A stretch of 8,563 nt of DNA from an uncultured bacterium. GTDB lineage: Bacteria > Actinomycetota > Coriobacteriia > Coriobacteriales > Coriobacteriaceae. Within the stretch, counting starts at the first letter, position 1. Every line of letters starts with the position of its first letter. The stretch covers positions 1 to 8,563 of the forward strand of contig CAJMSL010000084.1 of the NCBI GenBank assembly GCA_905216045.1, in the 5' to 3' direction. Positions 4,908 through 8,563 of the stretch are shown here, piece after piece. A model generated the notes under the pieces. That model did not search any database and was not told where the DNA came from. It saw only the letters and a program-made list of their open reading frames with translations. The translations under genes and the position numbers were made by a program.

Positions 4908-7900
4908 TTATTCGGAGCGCAAGGCCTCCACGGGATCCTTCCTGGACGCGCTGCGGGCGGGCAGCAGGCCGGCAACAACCGTCAACAGCACCGAAATCGC
5001 GATGAGCACCAGCGCATCCTGCACGGGCAGACTCATCAGGTTGGGGACCTGTTTGGCCGCAAGCGCCCAGGCATTAACCGGAAAGCTCACAGCCACCACG
5101 ACGACGATGGCAAAGACGCCGGCGATGAGGCCCTCGATAAAGGTCTCGGCATTGAATACGTTGGCCACGTTGCGCTTCGACGCACCGATCGCGCGCAGGA
5201 TGCCAATCTCCTTCTTGCGCTCCAGTACGCTGATGTAGGTGATAATGCCGATCATGATGGAGCTCACCACCAAGCTGATACTCACGAATGCGATGAGCAC
5301 CAAGCTGATGGTGTTCACGATGTCGGTCACCGACCCCATGATGATACCCATGTAGTCGGTGTACGAGATTGCCTGCTCATCGTGGCCGGCGGCTTTGACC
5401 TGCTTGTTGTACGCGTCGATGTGATCGAGCACGCGCTCCTTGGCCTCAAAGTCGCGCGGGAAAATCTTGACCGAGATGGGGTCGGCCTCGTCCGCATAGC
5501 CCAGTGTGGTCAGATTGTTGTCATAGGTGAGCTTCGACGCCTTCGCGTAACTCATCATGAGCGAGCTCAGGTCCTCGGCGTCCATGTTGAAATGGATGGC
5601 ATGAGCAAAGGCACTCGCATCCACGTGCATGGCGCTCGCCAGGTTGGCAAAACTCGAAGACATCTGCGTCGCCATCTGGTCCATGAGCCCTGCCGCGCCC
5701 GCCTTGAGCTGGGACGATACCGTCGACGCTATCTGCTCGCCAATCGCCTTCATCACCTGATCCATAGCCTGCTGCAGATACGGAGCCAGCTGCTTTTGCA
5801 CATAGTCGGTCATCGCCTGCTGCAGGCGCTCGGCCAGGGCATCGCCGCCGAGCGCTTTGAGTTGGGCCAGGATTTGCTGGGCTGCCGTATCACTCTCAAG
5901 ATACGCCGAGAATGCGGAAGCAAGCTTTGACGCGTACTTAAGATCTTCGGGCGACAGCGCCTTAAACTGATCAGACCGCAAAAAGCCCTCAAACAGCCGG
6001 TTGGCAAGCGTTCCCGCCTGCTGCATTTGCTCGGGCGTGAGGTCCAGACCGTCAAAGATACCCGAGAAATCTGGGGTTGGCGTTTTGGCCATGATGTCGC
6101 TGAAGTCGATGTCCTTACCAACGCCCGAAAGGTCAATGTCCAGCCCGGACAAGTCAAGACCAGACAGGTCCATACCGCCGGCCGCACCCGAGAGCGCAGA
6201 CGCATCGAACGAGAACGCGCTCTTCAGCGCTGCCTCGTCCACACTGAACATGCTGCCCAGGTCCACGCCCTGTTTGGCCTCGCCTTGCAGCTCATCGAAA
6301 GACTTGCCCGTAAAGACATCCGTCTCGGGATGGGCGAGTTGCTCCTGCACAATCTGAGAATCGGCGGCGCGCTCCATAAGCCGGCGAGTCAGCGCATGCG
6401 TATAGGCAATGCCCGGAGACAACGCACTCGCGTTGGCCGTCTCGTTAGGTCGCACCACGCCCACAATGTGCACGTCAATACCGTTGGCAACCTTGGCCGT
6501 CATAAAATCGGCGTCGCCAGACATGTCAGTCCACATGCCGGTCTCTTCGTTTTTGCGATAGGCATCGGCCGGCGACAACACCTTAAACGTCGTGGACAGC
6601 GCATCGTCGTAGGTAAAGTCGGCGCCGGTCTCGGGCGTCTCGACCCCACCGTCAGCCGTCATGGCGCTGTTAACCAGATCGTTGAGTTCATTGATATCCA
6701 ACGCACCGATGCTGTAGAGCGTGTAGTCGCCCACCGTGCCGCGACTCGAAAGCACCATCACGGCTTCGTTAGCAGACGTAGGCCAATGCCCCGCCACGAC
6801 GTCGTATTGGCTGTCGAGCAGGCTCTGGTCGTCAATCATTTCGTTGAAGACCGAGGTTCCCATGGACTCCATGCTCACCGTTGCTGCCGAGCTCGCGCCG
6901 CCGCTCATGGCCTCGGTCATGGCATTGGGCACCAGACGCACGGGCTTCTCGTCTCCCTTGCCCGCGCGATAGACAACCGGCGTTACGCCATAGCCGTACT
7001 GAATAGCGTTGACCTCTTTGTCGATGCCGTCGCCACCGGCATCGAGCCATGCCTTAAAGCTCGTCATGTCGTTGGACTTAACACTTGCAAACATATCCTT
7101 TACGGCCGTGACCACGGGAATCTTATCGGTTCCCTGAGCCTTGCCGTCGGTACCGTCGTCGGACGAATCCTCGCCGTTGGACGCCTTGTCATCTGTGGCC
7201 CCCTGTCCGCCCATCATGGAGGACAGGTCGTAATCCTGCTTGGAAATGGTGAGCGGGTAGCTCGAGAGCGTATCCTCCTCGACCTTTTTGATGTAGCCGT
7301 TTACGCCATTGGACAGCGCCAGAATCGCCGCGATACCAATAATGCCAATCGAGCCCGCAAAGGCAGTCATGGCCGTGCGGCCCTTCTTGGTCATGAGGTT
7401 TCGGGCAGAAAGCCCCAGCGCCGTCACAAAGCTCATCGAGGTTTTGCGCGTAGGCTTTGCCTCGCGACGCGCGGCCTTGGCAGCATCGAAGGGATCGGAA
7501 TCGTCGGTGATCTTGCCGTCCGCCAGATTGACGATACGCGTGGCATATTGGTACGCCAGCTCGGGATTGTGCGTGACCATGATGACCAGGCGGTCGCGCG
7601 CCACGTCCTTGAGCAAATCCATGACCTGTACGGATGTCGTTGAATCCAAAGCGCCGGTCGGCTCGTCGGCAAGCACAATCTCGGGATCATTAATCAGGGC
7701 GCGGGCGATGGCCACGCGCTGCATCTGTCCGCCCGATAGCTGGCCTGGGCGCTTGTTAACGTGCTCGCCCAGGCCGACTTTCTCCAACGCCTCGCGCGCA
7801 CGCTGGCGGCGCTCGGCATGCCCCACGCCCGTGAGCGTGAGCGCCAGCTCCACGTTTTCCAAAATGGTCTGATGCGGAATGAGGTTATAGCTTTGGAACA

Positions 7901-8162
7901 CAAAGCCGATGCGGTTGTTGCGGTAGGCATCCCAATCGCGGTCGCGGAAGTCCTTGGTCGAGATGCCGTCAATCAGCAGGTCGCCAGAATCAAAGTGGTC
8001 GAGTCCGCCGATAACGTTGAGCATCGTGGTTTTGCCCGAACCCGAGGGACCCAGAATGGCCACGAACTCGTTATCGCGAAAAGACAGGCTCACGCTGTCG
8101 AGCGCCACCTGCGTAAACGACTGCGTAACGTACCTTTTGCAAATACCTTTGAGCTCCAGCAT
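4908..8162 (-). CDS. MacB/FtsX-type ABC exporter, fused ATPase and permease
   Basis: Membrane exporter, 1084 residues from the ATG at 8162. The N-terminal ATPase has Walker A GPSGSGKTT (38-46), Q-loop Gln90, signature LSGGQ (142-146), Walker B IVLADEP (162-168) and H-loop His198, so it should hydrolyse ATP. TM1 is at about 263-287. TM2-TM4 (about 953-977, 1011-1032, 1050-1069) carry the FtsX-type signature LERKKEIGILRAIGASK. Between TM1 and TM2 is an extracytoplasmic domain of about 665 residues, far larger than in MacB. It has an S/D/G-rich linker (about 318-346), DLSG-like repeats (665-701) and a long Ala/Gln-rich helical part (about 710-850). One gene carries a whole half-transporter, so it likely works as a homodimer. 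Substrate unknown; peptide, antibiotic or lipid-linked cargo is possible. An in-frame GTG at 8189 also has a good ribosome site. Confidence 0.93.
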   Translation of the reverse strand: MLELKGICKRYVTQSFTQVALDSVSLSFRDNEFVAILGPSGSGKTTMLNVIGGLDHFDSGDLLIDGISTKDFRDRDWDAYRNNRIGFVFQSYNLIPHQTILENVELALTLTGVGHAERRQRAREALEKVGLGEHVNKRPGQLSGGQMQRVAIARALINDPEIVLADEPTGALDSTTSVQVMDLLKDVARDRLVIMVTHNPELAYQYATRIVNLADGKITDDSDPFDAAKAARREAKPTRKTSMSFVTALGLSARNLMTKKGRTAMTAFAGSIGIIGIAAILALSNGVNGYIKKVEEDTLSSYPLTISKQDYDLSSMMGGQGATDDKASNGEDSSDDGTDGKAQGTDKIPVVTAVKDMFASVKSNDMTSFKAWLDAGGDGIDKEVNAIQYGYGVTPVVYRAGKGDEKPVRLVPNAMTEAMSGGASSAATVSMESMGTSVFNEMIDDQSLLDSQYDVVAGHWPTSANEAVMVLSSRGTVGDYTLYSIGALDINELNDLVNSAMTADGGVETPETGADFTYDDALSTTFKVLSPADAYRKNEETGMWTDMSGDADFMTAKVANGIDVHIVGVVRPNETANASALSPGIAYTHALTRRLMERAADSQIVQEQLAHPETDVFTGKSFDELQGEAKQGVDLGSMFSVDEAALKSAFSFDASALSGAAGGMDLSGLDLSGLDIDLSGVGKDIDFSDIMAKTPTPDFSGIFDGLDLTPEQMQQAGTLANRLFEGFLRSDQFKALSPEDLKYASKLASAFSAYLESDTAAQQILAQLKALGGDALAERLQQAMTDYVQKQLAPYLQQAMDQVMKAIGEQIASTVSSQLKAGAAGLMDQMATQMSSSFANLASAMHVDASAFAHAIHFNMDAEDLSSLMMSYAKASKLTYDNNLTTLGYADEADPISVKIFPRDFEAKERVLDHIDAYNKQVKAAGHDEQAISYTDYMGIIMGSVTDIVNTISLVLIAFVSISLVVSSIMIGIITYISVLERKKEIGILRAIGASKRNVANVFNAETFIEGLIAGVFAIVVVVAVSFPVNAWALAAKQVPNLMSLPVQDALVLIAISVLLTVVAGLLPARSASRKDPVEALRSE

Positions 8163-8171
8163 GGACGGCAA

Positions 8172-8206
8172 CCTCTCCTGCGCAGGCACCCTGCCCGCTC
8201 TCCTCC
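8172..8206 (-). promoter_or_regulatory. Two ribosome sites offering alternative starts for the ABC exporter
   Basis: AGGAGAGG (8179-8172) lies 9 nt before the ATG at 8162. GGAGGAG (8206-8200) lies 10 nt before an in-frame GTG at 8189. The ATG is favoured because ABC ATPases of this class begin MLELKGI-like right at the first strand. The GTG form would add nine residues (MPAQERLPS) with no obvious role. Confidence 0.6.
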
Positions 8207-8314
8207 GCCGTTCGTATTCGACGCGTTTGTCCTACTCTATCCCCATTTTTTGCCGACGCCAGTGAGGAATGTAACAACCCGCGCCAAAAAACGAACGGGA
8301 CGGCGCCCAAAAGA

Positions 8315-8336
8315 AGAGGTCCCGAGCGGGACCTCT
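8315..8336 (-). terminator. Intrinsic terminator of the TlpA-like gene
   Basis: AGAGGTCCC and GGGACCTCT form a perfect 9-bp stem with a 4-nt loop. On the minus strand it is followed by TCTTTTGG, a short U-rich tail. It lies about 80 nt after the stop of the upstream minus-strand gene, so that gene and the ABC exporter are probably separate transcription units. Confidence 0.8.
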
Positions 8337-8415
8337 ATATGGTGGAGCTTATCTTGAAAGGTAGCGGACTACTTCGTACAGCGGCGCACGATCATCGCCA
8401 TGCTTTACGCGTTTT

Positions 8416-8563
8416 CTACTGCTCGCTATTCGCAATCGCCTGGTCGATAAGCTTGTCGAGCGCTGCGCGCTGCTCAGCGGAGCTGATGGCGCCCACGATG
8501 GGCTCCCCTACGATGTTGCCATTCTGCTCGATGACATACGTTGTCGGGAACGAGAACAAATTT
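8416..8563 (-). CDS. C-terminal end of a TlpA/thioredoxin-fold protein (5' end outside window)
   Basis: Only the last 49 residues are in the window, reading from NLFSFPTTYVIEQNG to a TAG stop at 8418-8416. The FPTTYVI segment is the cis-proline loop and following strand of thioredoxin-fold proteins. The next strand, NIVGEPIVGAIS, and a C-terminal helix (SAEQRAALDKLIDQAIANSE) match the ends of TlpA/ResA-like thiol-disulfide reductases and related redoxins. The CXXC motif and any signal peptide would lie upstream, outside the window. The likely role is thiol-disulfide exchange at the cell surface, such as cytochrome maturation or oxidative protein repair. The family call is good for so short a piece; the exact subfamily is unresolved. 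Confidence 0.8.
   Translation of the reverse strand, partial: NLFSFPTTYVIEQNGNIVGEPIVGAISSAEQRAALDKLIDQAIANSEQ

Noticed and set aside
6027..7643. 538-residue open frame antisense to the ABC exporter
   Set aside because: Composition is His/Arg/Val-rich shadow of a GC-rich gene; the exporter frame explains the sequence and no ribosome site or known domain supports the antisense frame.

Overview
The window looks like chromosomal DNA from a GC-rich gut Actinobacterium of the class Coriobacteriia, most likely Collinsella or a close relative. This rests on codon use, on the layout of a fused MacB-like ABC exporter next to a TlpA-like gene, and on small intergenic palindromes of a kind I associate with that group. 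It is a judgement from reading, not a database result. No transposase, integrase, tRNA, rRNA or CRISPR array is visible.

Left part (1-3233) is a redox module. A LysR-family regulator (minus strand, cut by the window edge) diverges from a four-gene plus-strand operon. The operon encodes an AKR5-like aldo/keto reductase, a second and larger aldo/keto reductase, a 79-residue protein of unknown function, and a short flavodoxin starting at TTG. The two reductases and the small gene are packed with gaps of 7 and 4 nt, and the flavodoxin follows after 57 nt. The AT-rich divergent region holds two dyads with centres 21 bp apart, a suitable layout for a LysR tetramer. The likely logic is that the regulator senses a metabolite or redox state and induces NAD(P)H-dependent carbonyl reduction plus an FMN protein. 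The substrate is unknown.

Middle part (3234-4907). A hairpin follows the flavodoxin. A good -10 box and a perfect TGTCTG-N5-CAGACA palindrome then precede a monocistronic gene for an unrecognised 377-residue membrane protein. The gap between this gene and the convergent ABC gene is filled by a 176-bp imperfect palindrome (4683-4858) with a tandem repeat in its loop. Three small overlapping hairpins follow it and run up to the ABC stop codon. This region is the best candidate for something undescribed: a dispersed non-coding palindromic element that may also end transcription in both directions.

Right part (4908-8563), minus strand. A 1084-residue fusion of ABC ATPase and FtsX/MacB-type permease carries a very large extracytoplasmic domain. 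It is preceded by the 3' end of a thioredoxin-fold (TlpA-like) gene that has its own intrinsic terminator.
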